Origin: Inonotus obliquus
Taxonomy: Eukaryota > Basidiomycota > Agaricomycetes > Hymenochaetales > Hymenochaetaceae
Direction: 5' to 3'
NCBI GenBank assembly: GCA_032164295.1
Contig: JAJHTX010000003.1
Location: forward strand, 186,001-250,000
Length of the DNA stretch: 64,000 bases
Shown here in pieces: positions 1-12,050 of this stretch (position 1 is the stretch's first letter; every line of letters begins with the position of its first letter). Made by a program: the position numbers and the translations under genes. The notes beneath the pieces are model-generated. The model had not been told where the DNA came from, ran no database searches, and saw nothing but the letters and a program-made list of their open reading frames with translations.

Positions 1-517
1 GCCCTCGTCGTCTGATATCATGTAGCTTTGGCGGGGTAAAACGCGCTATTCTATCTGTGAAATATGACCTCAGATTCCTTCGACCTGCAAAGAGGATAAT
101 TGCTACAGGTTTCGCCGAATCCTTCCTGAAGTTCCCAGATACTTCCTAGAATATACCCCTAGGTTTCCAGGTGAACGCCTCCTCACAATTCCGAGATATA
201 GGTGTACATAATACCGATAGGTCAGTCACAAGTAGAGCAGGAAACATAGACAGTAGATACTAGTCCTCTCCGCCCAAGAGATACAGAGTTGATACGGCGC
301 GGAGCTATTTCTTCTATTTGTATGGTAAAGGCACCTTTCTGTTTGATGGCTTAGCAGTAAGTGAGTGTGAGTGTGAGAAGGAAGAGCCGTGACAGTCGAT
401 CAAGGTAGATCATTGTGTGAATATGTTTCTCCTCTTGGAACTTTGACTTTACGTAATATTTCAAGTACACGCTTCAGTCCAGGACAGGACCACTCGCGAT
501 AAGGCGTTCTTTTCTAT
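1..517. other. 3' flank, no gene seen
   Basis: This stretch lies downstream of the minus-strand dehydrogenase that follows. I see no conserved coding block, RNA gene or repeat in it. It presumably holds the 3' UTR of that gene. Confidence 0.5.
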
Positions 518-1674
518 TCACCATGCGTGATGACCTCCAGTAACAAGGATGCTTGCAAAAAAAACAACTGTCAGTGAAATAGACTGGGGTAAGCAAGTCA
601 AGAGACATACTCGCTACCGGTACAGAACGACGATGCATCAGACGCTAACCATGAGACGACACCACGCAGCTCGTCAGGCCGACCTAGTCTTCCTAACGGG
701 TTCTGGTTGCTCCATTTCTTCTCAATCTGCGGGTCCTCATCAAAGAAAGCCTGCGTCATACTTTGCGGCACCGGATGTACATCAACATCACGCAAACACG
801 AATTACTTCCGAAGGACGTACGGGGAATAAATGAATCCAGGAGATATGGTGTTGACCCGAATCTGGTTGGGACCAAGTTCGCATGCTAAGTACTGACCCA
901 AATGCTTCACGGCAGCCTTGCTTATTCCATATACCGAACAGTGTTCGTCCTGAGATAACCTAGAGTCAGCGAAGCAGGAAGTGGATACAGATATACCCCA
1001 CGTACCCCAAACGCTACGTTTCCTGCAATCGACGAAAGCATAATGATACTGCCAGGTGTTCCGAAATGGATCATTTGGCGTCCTGCTGCCTGGGCAGTGT
1101 AATAGACGCCATTCAAGTTTATGTCCAATACCCTTTGCAACTTTTCCGGTGCGTATTCAAGGGCGGGGTAGTTTCCCATGACTCCCGCGGCAGCGACACA
1201 CACGTCCATGCGACCTTCCTTCTTTGCAATCTTCTCGACAATATTCCACACCGAACCATGCTTCGTAACGTCGACAGAGGCATACTCAAGGCGAGCGCCT
1301 CTGGCCAGTTCGAGTTTCGAGAGATACCTCTGCGTTGTATTGAATACCTTTTCGGGCTGCTTGGGGAGATCGAGGCAATAGACGACCGCGCCCGCCTCTG
1401 CAAGCGTCGCTGCCATCTCAAGTCCTAATCCTCGCTGTCCACCGGTCACTATCGCAACTCGCCCAGCAAGAGAGAACTCCTTCTCAAAAAGCGTCCGCTG
1501 CGGCTTGAAGGACGCATCTGACTCCGAAAGGAGGGCCGCTTCAACCCCGACTGGTTGGCCTTTACGATGGCGATCAGAATTAGCGGAGAACAGTCTAGCA
1601 CCATGGAGTTGAGTATGTACGGGACGAAAAAGACGTTTAGAGAGTGACGGTGCAGTTACTACGAGCCTAAACAT
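518..1674 (-). CDS. short-chain dehydrogenase/reductase (sorbose reductase/arabinitol dehydrogenase-like), copy 1
   Basis: This is a classical SDR oxidoreductase that should use NAD(P)H on a polyol, ketose or similar carbonyl substrate. The first exon carries the cofactor motif TGGQRGLGLE, the acidic residue after beta-2 (YCLDLP), VDVT, and IIMLSSIAG with the catalytic Ser. The next exon supplies the YGISK catalytic Tyr/Lys pair and RVNTISPG, and the last ends in VTGGHHAW and a stop. The usual NNAG reads AAAG. The start chosen is the Met of MFRLVVTAPS, giving an Arg-rich, acid-free leader like a mitochondrial presequence; another in-frame ATG lies at 1803. At least three introns are needed. 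It is a tandem paralogue of the next gene. Family is sure; substrate is not known. Confidence 0.85.
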
Positions 1675-2435
1675 TGCGGTTGGTGTCGACGATGAGATTG
1701 AGATTATGAACTGTCCGTAGCTCCCTTTAAGTATGTCCGACAACTCAAAACGCTCATGCCATCCGCACAGTTGGCAATTGTACCCACTTCCTTGGCGTGC
1801 CATCTTGTAACTAGAACGGAAGTTCTCCTCAGCAAAGTGTACCCGTATCCTGACGCAGTTTCAAGGACAGCTTCCGTGTGATGGAGATTGAAGGCTAAGA
1901 AATATGCGTCAGAACAAATGCTACGCTAATACCGGTGCTGGCAGTACCAGACGTTGTGAAGATAGCCGCCACAGATCTCGCAACAAAGAGTGTCATATAT
2001 ACTTCGTTTTCCTTTGGACAGTGTGTTGCTATCTTCGTAGGCGCTATGCATATACTCCCTTTTTTGTCTCTTCAGCCAAGATAAGGTTCACCAGGTCATC
2101 TGATCTGAGACTCGAACTGATCTCAGCTCAGAAATCCATTCTTGGCTGAAAAAAAGCTGTCAGCTCGGAGCTAAGACAACTTTTCATGATCTCAGAGGTT
2201 CACTCCTGCGGGAACCCTACGGAAAGGCAGTAGAAAGTTAGCCAACTTACCTTCGCTTAAAAATATTTTTGATCTTGTCATTCAAGTCAGGGCCGAGCAG
2301 AAGAAAAAGTGGTTCGGAACGGTCACCGAGTTTCCGTTATGCTTATGTCAGACGCCACAAGATGGTCTGTCTATAAGGTACTTTGTACGAGATACCGGTT
2401 CGGGAATATCGCCAGTATGGACATCTGTCGAATCG
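1675..2435. other. intergenic between the two SDR genes
   Basis: The stretch separates tandem minus-strand dehydrogenases, so it holds the promoter of copy 1 and the 3' flank of copy 2. A short ORF around 1904-2149 has no recognisable features and I do not call it. No repeat or RNA gene was seen. Confidence 0.4.
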
Positions 2436-3622
2436 TCACCATGAATGATGTCCGCCAGTAATCATAATGCTGGACGGAGACGTGTGAGTGGTCTGCTTAG
2501 ACGGGAGTAACACATACGCACTCGCTACCTGTACAGAAGCTTGAGGCATCGGAAGCCAACCAGACGACAGCACCCCGTAGTTCATCTGGCCTTCCTATTC
2601 GTTTCAAAGGGTTCTCTTCGGACCACTGATCGAGCAATCCAGGGTCCTTATCCAGATAATAATTTAACATGCTTCAAAGAAATATTGAGTAAGAAACAGG
2701 TGCCTTAAGAAAAAGAGATCCATTAGAGACTCACTTCGTGCCGATGTATCCCGGAGATACTGTATTGACTCGGATTCTCTTCGTACCTAGCTCGCACGCC
2801 ATGCTTCGACCTATCTGAATGACGGCAGATTTACTCGAATTGTATGCGACAACATGCTGGCCCTACAGTGGTAGCGGTGAGAATTACTAAGCAACTATGC
2901 AAGCAATTGAAGCTACCTACCCTATTCGTGAGACTGCCACTCATAGAAGCAATGAGAATAATGCTTCCTGGTTCCCCAAACCTGGTCATCTGACGACCCG
3001 CAGCTTGGGCAGTATAAAAAGCGCCATTAACGTTTACATCCATGACCTTCCGGAACTCTTTTGCTGAATGGTCCAGGCACTCATCACCAAAGAGAATGCC
3101 CGCCGCAGCTATACACACGTCCAAGCGCCCCTCCTTATCTGCAATTTTCCTCACGATATCCCACACAGCTTGCTGGTCTGTTACGTCCACGGACGCATAC
3201 TCCAAACGTGCCCCATCCTCCAGCCCTAGCTTCGAGACGTAGGATTGTGTTATGCCAAATGATTTATCAGGCTCGATGGGAAGATCAAGGCAATACACAG
3301 CAGCACCAGCTTCTGCAAGCGCTTCTGCCATCTCCAGACCAAGGCCACGCTGACCACCAGACACGACGGCAACACGTCCAGCAAGAGAGAATTCCTGTAG
3401 CATAGTCGCACGAGGTGTAAAGGATGGATCCGCAGCAGCTCGCAAGGCAGCTTGGACACCAATCGGTCTTAGCGGAGAGTGCGAGTGAGAATTACGGTCA
3501 GGAGCTCCTGTTCCATAATAGTGGCCACGAAAACTCGGGATAATGCGCCTCCTCGCAGAGAAGAGGCCGAGACGAATGGATCGTCCCATAGCATTCGCAG
3601 AAGTTGGCATGAGGGCAGACAT
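2436..3622 (-). CDS. short-chain dehydrogenase/reductase, copy 2
   Basis: This is the tandem paralogue of the preceding SDR, with the same order of motifs: SGGQRGLGLEM for the cofactor, YCLDLP, YASVDVTD, AAAGILFG in place of NNAG, SIILIASMSG, then YNSSKSAV (catalytic YxxxK) and RVNTVSPGYI after an intron, and a final exon ending TGGHHSW. The N-terminus from the ATG at 3622 is rich in Arg (SARRRIIPSF) and lacks acids early on, again resembling a mitochondrial leader. Exon order and splice positions parallel copy 1, so the pair arose by local duplication. The downstream GRPDELRGAVVWLASDASSF block is nearly the same in both. The substrate cannot be told from sequence. Confidence 0.85.
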
Positions 3623-4495
3623 TGATGATATGCACGAAAGGAGAACGATACTGGAACACTCAGCATAGGACGTGCCTTAAATAATACCACTGCTTGGGAG
3701 CAAAGTCTTGCTTAGTTGGAGATAAGTCTGTTCGTAACCAAATCAGTGGTCCCCGCTGCCACAGTGAATCTATAGTGGAGAGCCTTCCGATGAGGTCAGC
3801 TGGCCAGATATGTCTGTCGGAGTATCAGGCGTAGTATCGTGGGTATTGAAGTACTGTCCATGGCCATGGTAGAAGCAGGAGAAGACGCTTTACGTCAGTA
3901 TCAGTGAATAGCACTATTAATTGGCTCTATTTGGCCTTGTTTGGATACTCCCCATTTCAACGTAAACATCCCGTCCGTTAGCGATGAATTTGTAGAGGCT
4001 CTACGTATGACTAAATCTCACTTTCATTGCACTTTCGAAGCCCCAAGAATTCGAGGTGGAAATTCTGGCGAATCTATCTATCTTATTACCCACTTTCCAC
4101 AGCATAAAAAACACTCGCACGACGAAGTTGCATTCATCATATGCATAGCATGCTACATAACTAAACAGCCGTGATATTCAAGTTTAGATGCCGTATGCAC
4201 GAGACGAAGGCCATGAACAAATACTTACATTACATCTATAGGTCATTTGTTGGGAGGAGGAAGGGAATTGGTCCCGAAGAATTGGATGTTTGGAGGCTAG
4301 ACGTTGCGGTAGAGTGTGTAACATCACAAGAGTTTAATCAGCTTCGCTCAGGTATAAGTACGAGAGACGTTCTCACCCCTATAAATCCTTCCGCATGAGG
4401 AGTGTCCTTAAATATCTTAAACCGTGTCGGAACGACCCTATCTCAAACCGTTAATCAGTAGTTCGCTTACAGGAGATCCAACCAAATGAAGCTGA
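3623..4495. other. intergenic, no supported gene
   Basis: Upstream region of SDR copy 2. Short plus-strand ORFs (3941-4174 and 4171-4398) lack conserved motifs or a convincing exon structure, and I treat them as chance. Confidence 0.4.
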
Positions 4496-5040
4496 TTACT
4501 TACCTTTCAACAGCATCCCCATCTGTGTATCTGTCAAAAACTTATCTTCAGAAAGAACTTTGAGGACGGGAATACTCGGGAATATTCGGTGCAATTCTTT
4601 CGGTAAAGAGTGACATATCATAACCGTGACGTACCTCTCCCACGACGCGAAGTTATTTCCAAACCTTACCCCTTCAATAGAAATCAGACCCGGCATTTTA
4701 CCCTCTCTAGCAAGACGCAATTGATTGGCGATATCGTCCGACATATATTGTGCAATTCGGTCTGCAAACTCTGGTTTGATAATGAACTGTAGTCTGAATG
4801 AGATTGCTTATCAGCAATCAGTCGGAAAATGCTGCGACGTACAGTCGTGAGAACCGTGACTGGACCGATGATATCTCTGTATGAAGCAGCCATATTCTGG
4901 GTAAATTCAATGCGCGGGCCGATCGATAATAGGAATCCAGAGTCCGAGCTTATGCGACCAGCGATAAGGGTGTCGGCAGGGAAGAGGTTGAGACGGAAAT
5001 GCAGGTGGTAGCTTCTATGGCCGTTTTATACGGAGAATGA
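4496..5040 (-). CDS. hypothetical protein, tandem-duplicated unknown family, copy 1 (partial model)
   Basis: I do not recognise this protein. Coding is supported by comparison with the related stretch at 5.6-6.3 kb. Both contain a block reading SYRDIIGPVTVLTTVR here and SYKDISGPVTVLTLVR there, followed by an intron-like gap and a second block, AREGKMPGLISIEG here and AKEGKVPGFLHIEC there, then a shared SWERY. Upstream of the first block the frame reads LFPADTLIAGRISSDSG. The model is incomplete: the first exon and the 3' end are not fixed. Either copy could be a pseudogene. Confidence 0.45.
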
Positions 5041-5638
5041 AGGTTGTTGGCTTTATATTCATCAGCTGAGTTCGAATTCACGCGGTATCCGTGGGGATAC
5101 TCGAGCGTGAGGAAGTATTTTCGACCCATTCCTCATATCCATAAGAGGAAATGGGCGCTGGGCACCATACATCTGGCAGTATTCGACCTTGCCTCACAAA
5201 AGCACGGAAATAAGCCGGATTCATCGCGTCATTCTGCCGAGGGATAAGAAAAGAGGTCAAAAGGTAGTGAACGCACATAGGATCCTCTATAAATAGAATA
5301 CAGGAAGTGGACACAAGAAACCTTCATGCAAAATCGGATACATACGTTTCCAGCCCAATTACTGCACCCTGATTATTTTTCCAAGACTTGGATTGAACGC
5401 CTACGTTGCGAGCGAGACCAGCACGGCACAAGTCAAAACCATGCCTTGATTGTACTAGCCCAAAGTAGTTCTCACTCGGGCGAAGTGCAGCCCTTCCGAA
5501 CCCAGAGCTTCATCCGATCAGTCGGCTTACTGATTCGTAATAGGCAACGAGGCTGTGGGAAAGAAGAGAATATTCGGAGCCTATAGGTTATAAAGTCCAA
5601 TGTCGGACATCATGTCCAGACAACGCTTAAGTCGAGCG

Positions 5639-6285
5639 TCACATCAATTCGAAATTCGAATTACTCACCCCGGCAAATGAGTCAGCCAATGCATGCCGTT
5701 TGAATTCCATGTATCGAACGGGTACCACGCTGACCAAGTCAAAAGTCGCAAAATAGTCGAGCTCAGTCATGTTTGCAGCGTAAAGCTCAGAGACATCCTT
5801 ACCGTTCAACGGCATCGGCATCGGAATACCTCTCCCATGACACAAACGTATTACCGTACCGCGCACATTCTATATGCAAAAAACCTGGGACCTTTCCTTC
5901 TTTCGCGACCTTCAGCAACCTCTTCACGTTTTCCTGCATGTACTCCTCTATCGACTCCACGTTCTCCGGTTTTATGTTGAACTAAATCAACAAACAAAAT
6001 TGGTCAATAGGAATAAGCAGCATCGATTTTTCAACAGAGACGTGTTGACGCACCAAAGTGAGCACCGTAACGGGACCCGAGATGTCCTTATACGATTCTG
6101 CCATCAGCTTACGTGGACCTTGAAAGAGAAGATAGACTCGACGGGAGAAACAAATGATAGACGTGAGGTACGGGGATGAGAAGAGCGAAGGAAGGATGCT
6201 GGATATCGAAGAGCTCCGGGTGATGGCATTCTGTCCTATATAGTCTCCGAGGATGAAAGGAATACGGCAAGACAAGCGACCGCCA
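5639..6285 (-). CDS. hypothetical protein, tandem-duplicated unknown family, copy 2 (partial model)
   Basis: This is the paralogue of the unknown protein just downstream. The shared blocks SYKDISGPVTVLTLVR and AKEGKVPGFLHIEC, with SWERY, appear in the same order and similar spacing. A further downstream frame reads MTELDYFATFDLVSVVP. No signal peptide, metal site or nucleotide motif is evident. The likely start is the ATG at about 6285 (MAVACLAVFL), but an in-frame stop follows soon unless an intron intervenes, so the 5' end is unresolved. No function is proposed. Confidence 0.4.
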
Positions 6286-6687
6286 TGAACTGACGGTTAG
6301 CGGAGGAAGTCCTCTGTCGGAACGTGCAGAATCACTACGGCTATTATAGTCCTTTCGACCGCCCCTTGCATGTCCATCGTAGATGAGTATTGACGAAATC
6401 TCTAGGTGAGTATGCAGCGCGTCCAGAAACTTCCGGCACCAACCCAGCGGGTTTTTACGTGGTCGAACTGGTTCGATAACGTTTAGGTTTCGAGCACGCG
6501 TTCGTTATCCCTCGCTTACGCTCTTCTATAGAGAATTCGGAGAAAGTATGTGTTTTCAATCGTGATACGTAAAATTTTAATAACGCAAGAGTTGACGAAA
6601 GCGGTGCCAAGTCAATGATGGATTCGTACATAATTTGTAAAGGAAGAAAGGAGATACGTAACGGACAAAGAATGCCGGTGCAGACAA
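6286..6687. other. intergenic
   Basis: Short non-coding gap between two minus-strand genes. No conserved element was seen. Confidence 0.4.
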
Positions 6688-7741
6688 CTACGACCCAACA
6701 AGTGGGGCACGTTCTTCGTCATGCACGACATCCGCATTCCTGTGGGCCATGAGGTGACAGTACAAGCTCTTGACGATCCAGAACAAGCTGAGACACGCGA
6801 ATGCGAATGCTGTCCAATGAATGAACGCATTGCTACGCTGGTGTGCGAAGATCGCAAACAGCGCCCATGTAATCACGATGGATCCCCCGAGGTCGCCTTC
6901 TGGTGAAGAGAAGGCATATGATGCGGACGTCGCCTCCAAGAAGAAAAGAGCAAGAAAGACGAAAACCTTGGTCCACGCTCCAGGGCGATGCGTGACTAGA
7001 TAGAACATCTCAGCTGGCCTGTCCACCGCCTATGAGAGATTCGCTCACCTGAATCAGTTCCAAAAGCTTCGAAACCCGACAAAAACACAAGGACAGTAGT
7101 CCAGCCATGATAAAGGGAAAACGGTAGATGAACGAAGACGTCGTCCGCCCACCTCGTGCTTGCATAGGTGCGACGCACGATGTAGTAAATATGGGTGACC
7201 GCGCTTGAGACGAACAAGGCTAATATGAACGAAAGAACATATTGCTGACGGACCCACACGAAGACGTAAGCAGAGTTCAGAACCGCAAGTAGCGGAAACC
7301 GAAATGAAATCCCGTCAATGACAATGCGTTTGCCACTCGGAAAGAACTGATATACGATCGTGCCGAGGAGGAGGAGATGGATTAGAGACCTACAGTATGA
7401 CTGAGCGCCTGAGAAACGTGAGAACGCTAGTAGTGATACTCACCATACAGCAAAAGCCCAGGGAGCAGGTGTTAGATACGTGACTTTTCCCGAGCGAAGG
7501 CCACTTTCTGGGCTAGCAACGGAGTATATGTTGGAACCTAGGAAGAGGAAATAACCAGCGACGTTTACGATCTGTTGGACGATTGGCTCATGAAGATAGT
7601 TCGAGATACAAAATGAGAAGTAAGTACTTTGAGAAGAATGCCGTCTTTCCAGGAACCATTTGCCATGGTGGAGATGGACGTTCGTAGTCAACACGCATTT
7701 TGCTGCCGCTCTGGATGGTGCGTCATTGGCATCAACCACAT
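6688..7741 (-). CDS. polytopic membrane protein, TspO/MBR-like
   Basis: The gene encodes about seven to nine hydrophobic segments spread over exons ending in [10 protein letters not shown]. The block [12 protein letters not shown] followed by [17 protein letters not shown] resembles the helix-2 region of the TspO/MBR (tryptophan-rich sensory) superfamily, and [12 protein letters not shown] resembles a later helix of the same family. One intron (7385-7430 area, gtgagt...ctgtag) joins these cleanly. Another join near 7010-7090 needs a weak GTGTTT donor. The 5' end is uncertain: the frame of the first block has a stop upstream and no ATG, and the ATG at 7741 lies in another frame. A role in ligand or porphyrin binding would be inference only. 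Confidence 0.6.
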
Positions 7742-8773
7742 ATGGAAGGTTTACATAATCCAGCTCTGTCAAAAGTCACCGTGTCATGGTCACGGTCACC
7801 TCTAGCTTATGATGGGGATTAATTGTAGTGACTCCCGCCAGAGAATTATTCTATCACAAGATTATTCTATCACCGCATTAATATCCACGAGATTGTATCC
7901 GTAACAGCGTCTATATTCCCTACGGGTGAATATAAGCCAAATATAACCTCTAATTTGCAATAGTACTCGGCAGATTTCACACAACTTTATTAGTGTAGAA
8001 TTTTGTGATGGACGTCACACGGCACTCCTTGGTTTGTTCCCGTCCTCTAGTCTGTGTAGGACCGAACTGTGACTGAATCTGCCTATGCGATGCAAAAGAA
8101 AATCCTTGAAAGCGCCGGACAAAAGTTATCTTGATATCAATCATCTGAATTACACATGTTTGTCACAGCGACTGTAACAACCCGCACCAGACAAGATTCA
8201 TGCTTTCAAGCGTATTCTTGAAGACCCTTTCTTTCTGGAGGCATTCCCTATTCGTACCAGAAAGCTAGATCCCAAGCTTGTATGGATGGTTTTGTAGTGT
8301 CCGTGTTATCGATGTCCAGGACATCAGTACCAGGTTCAAATTAATTAACGCGAATGGTTCGACACACGTACATCAGTCCTGTTTCATCAAAGCTGTTGGA
8401 AAGCACGTATCAAGTCGCCGGATATCGCAGGACCCTTGCAGAGGCGAAAGCTCATTGAGGTTATAGTTATCCGAGAGACATCGCGAACCAGCGTCATTAA
8501 CGAATTCCTTCTACGATTCCCCGGAGCGATCCCAAATGAGGCCATAAGGGATACGACTGGCCATTTGACTGCCGCATGCGTGGAGTGAAGCCCGCCTGGG
8601 TTTGATAGATGCATGCCTTTAACGGATTGCCAACATCCTGAGTTGTCCCGTCATCACAAGATGGTTCACATGACAAGAGAGAACGTACCATACTCGTGAA
8701 TGGGCGCTATGAAGGACATTTCGCAAGTACTATTTGGTCCAGAAGATCAATACAGCGTTGCACATGAACAAAC
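7742..8773. other. intergenic with a 13-bp direct repeat
   Basis: About 1 kb between two minus-strand genes. The sequence attattctatcac occurs twice, at 7845-7857 and 7861-7873, separated by three bases. No coding block was found; ORFs near 8278-8691 lack any recognisable feature. Confidence 0.4.
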
Positions 8774-11015
8774 CTATAACAGCTGTCTCGACACATATCC
8801 CTTTGAAACAATCACATCATTAGCCACCTCCGCCTCTAATTCCGGACTTTGTTCTTCCATTCCAAGAATGTCCATAGATGTACCCTCTCCTTCAGAGACA
8901 AGCGAAGATGCTTTCCCCTCGCGCTCCGCACGCCTGCGCCTCTCTTCAGCAACCCACATCTCCACCTCTCTTACGATAGCATATGGTCGTGTTTTGTATT
9001 GCATTAATAAACCTTGCAGCGATGCCATAGAGAATTCCCTTTCGGGGATACGTTCGGCGAACTCACGAGAGAGACGCCTTACCTCTTCCTTTGACAGCCT
9101 AGGTGGACGGTGGTACAGCAGACTTTCATCGTCCAAATCCTCGTCATCAGAATCCACCTCCGTGCCTGTCCGCTCCTCTTTGCTGTGTCCACCGTCGAAA
9201 GATCCGCCCGTACCCAACGAAGTTGTGTCCGATGACCCGGATAAGCTGCTAACTGCGGTTGCCGACGTGCATTCGTCATCGAGTAAATCATCGTCTATCC
9301 TAGATTCTTCGTCATCGTCCGACTTGGGTGGAAAGAAACACCGGAACAGAGCCGCAGCCTCCCATCTTCCAGCGTTGTCAAAACGGACGTGTACGTCAAG
9401 CCGACCGGGGCGGACAAGAGCCGGGTCGAGTGCCTGATACTTGTTCGTCGTTGCAAACAAGATTCGGCCTTCCTGAGCGGCGATACCATCTATCGCTCCA
9501 AGAAGTCCGCTCAATGTCACCGCATTCATTGTTTGAGTAGGAGGGTTGAAAGCAGCCACGACGGGCGGTGAAGTGGCTTCAGTAGGGGGTTCAGCAGGAT
9601 GGCCACCTGGATACGGATTTTCTCTTGTAACACCACGGTAAAATGCAACATCGATGTCTTCCATTATTGCAAGCGACCCTACAATAGACGAAAAAAGTTA
9701 TGCGTCAGGGGACACTGTCGAATCAAGGACAACTAACGTGGAGGAATTCTCGATATAAGCTCATTGAGTGCAGAGTCATCAAGCGTCTTTTTTGACAGTG
9801 ATACGACGTAGATGTCCAACCCAAGTTCTCCAGCGAGGGCATGTACTGACGAACGGCGTTTGTTGGCGGGCAGTCTTCGAACAAATATGATAATATGCCG
9901 AAGAACTTACTGATGCTTGTTTTTCCGGATCCAGGGGAACCATGAAGAAGATATCCTCTGCGCCAAGGTATTCCACGTTCAGCGTACCATTTCTCGCTAT
10001 CCATGAAATCCTTCAAGTCACGCAGCAGGCGCCTCTTAATCCGTTCTTTCAGTACCACACTTTTCAATGAGCGTCGTGGCCGAGATCCCGCAAGTACCCA
10101 GTCATTATTCCTGAAGCGAGAAAGTCGTGAACACAGCTTGGGCTGATCGAATGAGGGGATATCACGTACGCATCGGAAACGTAGATATTTATCCTTCCTT
10201 CCGAATGGCGTTTAAAACTCTGTTTGGCTTCCCGAAGTAGACAATCGAGTTTCGAGATGCTACGCGTGAACAAACTTCAATGCAAATGAGAATCACGGAT
10301 CGATCGGAGACTAGTCATTTATACTTGCGTTATTCTCAAACGCTCGTCTCCTCTTCTATTCCACATATCGCCCTGAGTCTGCATGATGGTCACACTCATC
10401 CAAGTATTCTGATACCACATGCTTAATGCTTTGTCTACACCCACGGAACAAAGCAAAGAATACTAAAGTCAGGCGAAACATTTCAAAGCTTAGACGCACT
10501 TACTATGAGACGGGAGATACCTCGCTCGACGTGAAGGCCCTAATCTACTCTCTTCTCCTCCTCCGACCAAATTTGAGACGCCATTCTGACCATAGCGGCA
10601 ATTCGTAACTCTTACGTTGCGTAGTCTACCTAGAAAATGCAAGTTACCAGGTCGTCACAATGCTAATTCCATCGTAAGACGTACCCCATCTTGGATGCTT
10701 CGACAGCCAAACCATCATCCAAGCTGCAGCCCGTTCAAGTTACGATTGATGTTTTCACTGTGAAACAGACTCACTGAAAGTCTCGTCCCTGTCCTCGAAC
10801 TCCGCTGTAATGGTGAATAATTCGATGAACCCTGTCCAGATCATTCCAACGATCCTCCTCGCTAGCTCTAGAGTGCTTCCAATGAGTAGAAGTTTTGCAC
10901 CCTCCCTCAAGGCAGTGGATGAGGCAAGGAAACGCCAAAGTGAGTAGAGGATGGCTACTATGCCCGAAGATGGCTCTAGAGTTGGAACGGCACGTGCTGC
11001 ATGTGTAGTGTCCAT
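8774..11015 (-). CDS. BCS1-type AAA ATPase
   Basis: This is a BCS1-family AAA protein; the founding member sits in the mitochondrial inner membrane and inserts the Rieske protein into complex III, but fungi have many paralogues. The ATG at 11015 opens a hydrophobic N-terminal segment (AKLLLIGSTLELARRIVGMI), followed by the BCS1 N-domain block WMMVWLSKHPRWG and RYLPSH. The AAA domain has WYAERGIPWRRGYLLHG, Walker A GSPGSGKT, DIYVVSLSKKTLDD, Walker B IMEDIDVAF, sensor FATTNKYQALDPALVRPGR. About six introns are needed; joins from SDA to NNDWVLAG and from GKTSI to HALAGELG read cleanly. An unusually long Asp/Glu/Ser-rich insert of about 80 residues follows the ATPase core (9080-9320). It appears intact. 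Which complex it serves is not known. Confidence 0.85.
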
Positions 11016-11449
11016 TATTTGAGAAGAAGAGGGACTCTGGTGCTAACGTCCATTCCTGCCTTGTAGTGGTTTGAAGTAAAGAGGTAAAGAGGACGGATGA
11101 GTATTATTCAGATACGGCACGTGATCTGTTTATATCCCTAAACCTTATCCGAACCGAAAAATCCTGGCGCTGGAGGCGATTTCCACATGAAGCTTGCGAG
11201 AGAAGTTTCTCCATTTACTTCGTTTGAATCCGCCGAAAAATCACGGATGAAGTAGAGGAGTGAGTTCGAGCAGTGAGAACTTCCGCTTAGCGCTCATATC
11301 GTGAGCTATACTTCATTAATTAGTGCTATTTAATGACTGCTTTTCGCCGAGTAACGCCACTATCTCCGCGGATCATCAGTGCAGTATTGGTGTTGAGGAA
11401 TCAGAATTCGTCGAAATCGGAAACGGAAATTGCCGCATGAGCCATACCC
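11016..11449. other. 5' flank of the BCS1-type gene
   Basis: Non-coding by inspection. It should hold the promoter of the minus-strand AAA gene. No clear TATA box or repeat. Confidence 0.35.
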
Positions 11450-12050
11450 TTACATAAGGACCTCCTCTCCTTGAAGACGCTTTATTCCCAGCCAGCTCAT
11501 GGTCGCGACTGCATACGAGACGTCCCGTATCTGTAACATACGCATATGGCCAGAGCCTTGGGAGCCCATAATCCCCAGGAGATGCTCAGTACTTTGATGT
11601 GAAGCTGCCAAGCTAGGACGGAAGGAAATCCGTTCGGCTTAGCTTACCACATAGTTCGAGCCTCCTGAAATTTTTCGTTGTCCGGCGGTTCTAACGAACT
11701 GATAATCTTATGACACCCCGGAAGGAGGCGGTATCTGTGCAACTTGTTGAACTGTGCTATATGATCCAGCTTCTGGACCTTCAATGTATCAAGAATGCAT
11801 CTGTATCGTTCGAATCCAAATCCAATTTCGACTAAAGTTCTCGATAATACGACAATCGAAATCCGCATCTGTGCATGATTAACGGGCGTACCAATAATTC
11901 ACGATCTGCCATTTTGCCTACCTCCTCAGATCAGCGCCGATGATGATAACTGCCGTCTCTTTGCGCAATCGGGTTCTGCAAGATGGAAGCAATTCCTGCC
12001 GAGCATCACCGAGAATCTTGCTGGCATGTTGTGCATGTCGTTGCATAAGA
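11450..12050 (-). CDS. possible small hypothetical gene
   Basis: A 75-codon frame at 11644-11868 (KLDHIAQFNKLHRYRLLPGC, then KIISSLEPPDNEKFQEARTM) ends exactly at a good donor, gtaagc, and begins beside a good acceptor, catgcacag. An upstream frame, KETAVIIIGADLR, ends at another donor, gtaggc, near 11930. This looks like an internal exon of a short multi-exon gene, but the phase of the upstream join does not fit simply and I recognise no domain. Treat the limits as guesses. Confidence 0.25.

Noticed and set aside
7741..7772. Start of the TspO-like gene at 7772
   Set aside because: The codon there is TTG, with a stop just upstream in frame, so it is not a credible eukaryotic start.
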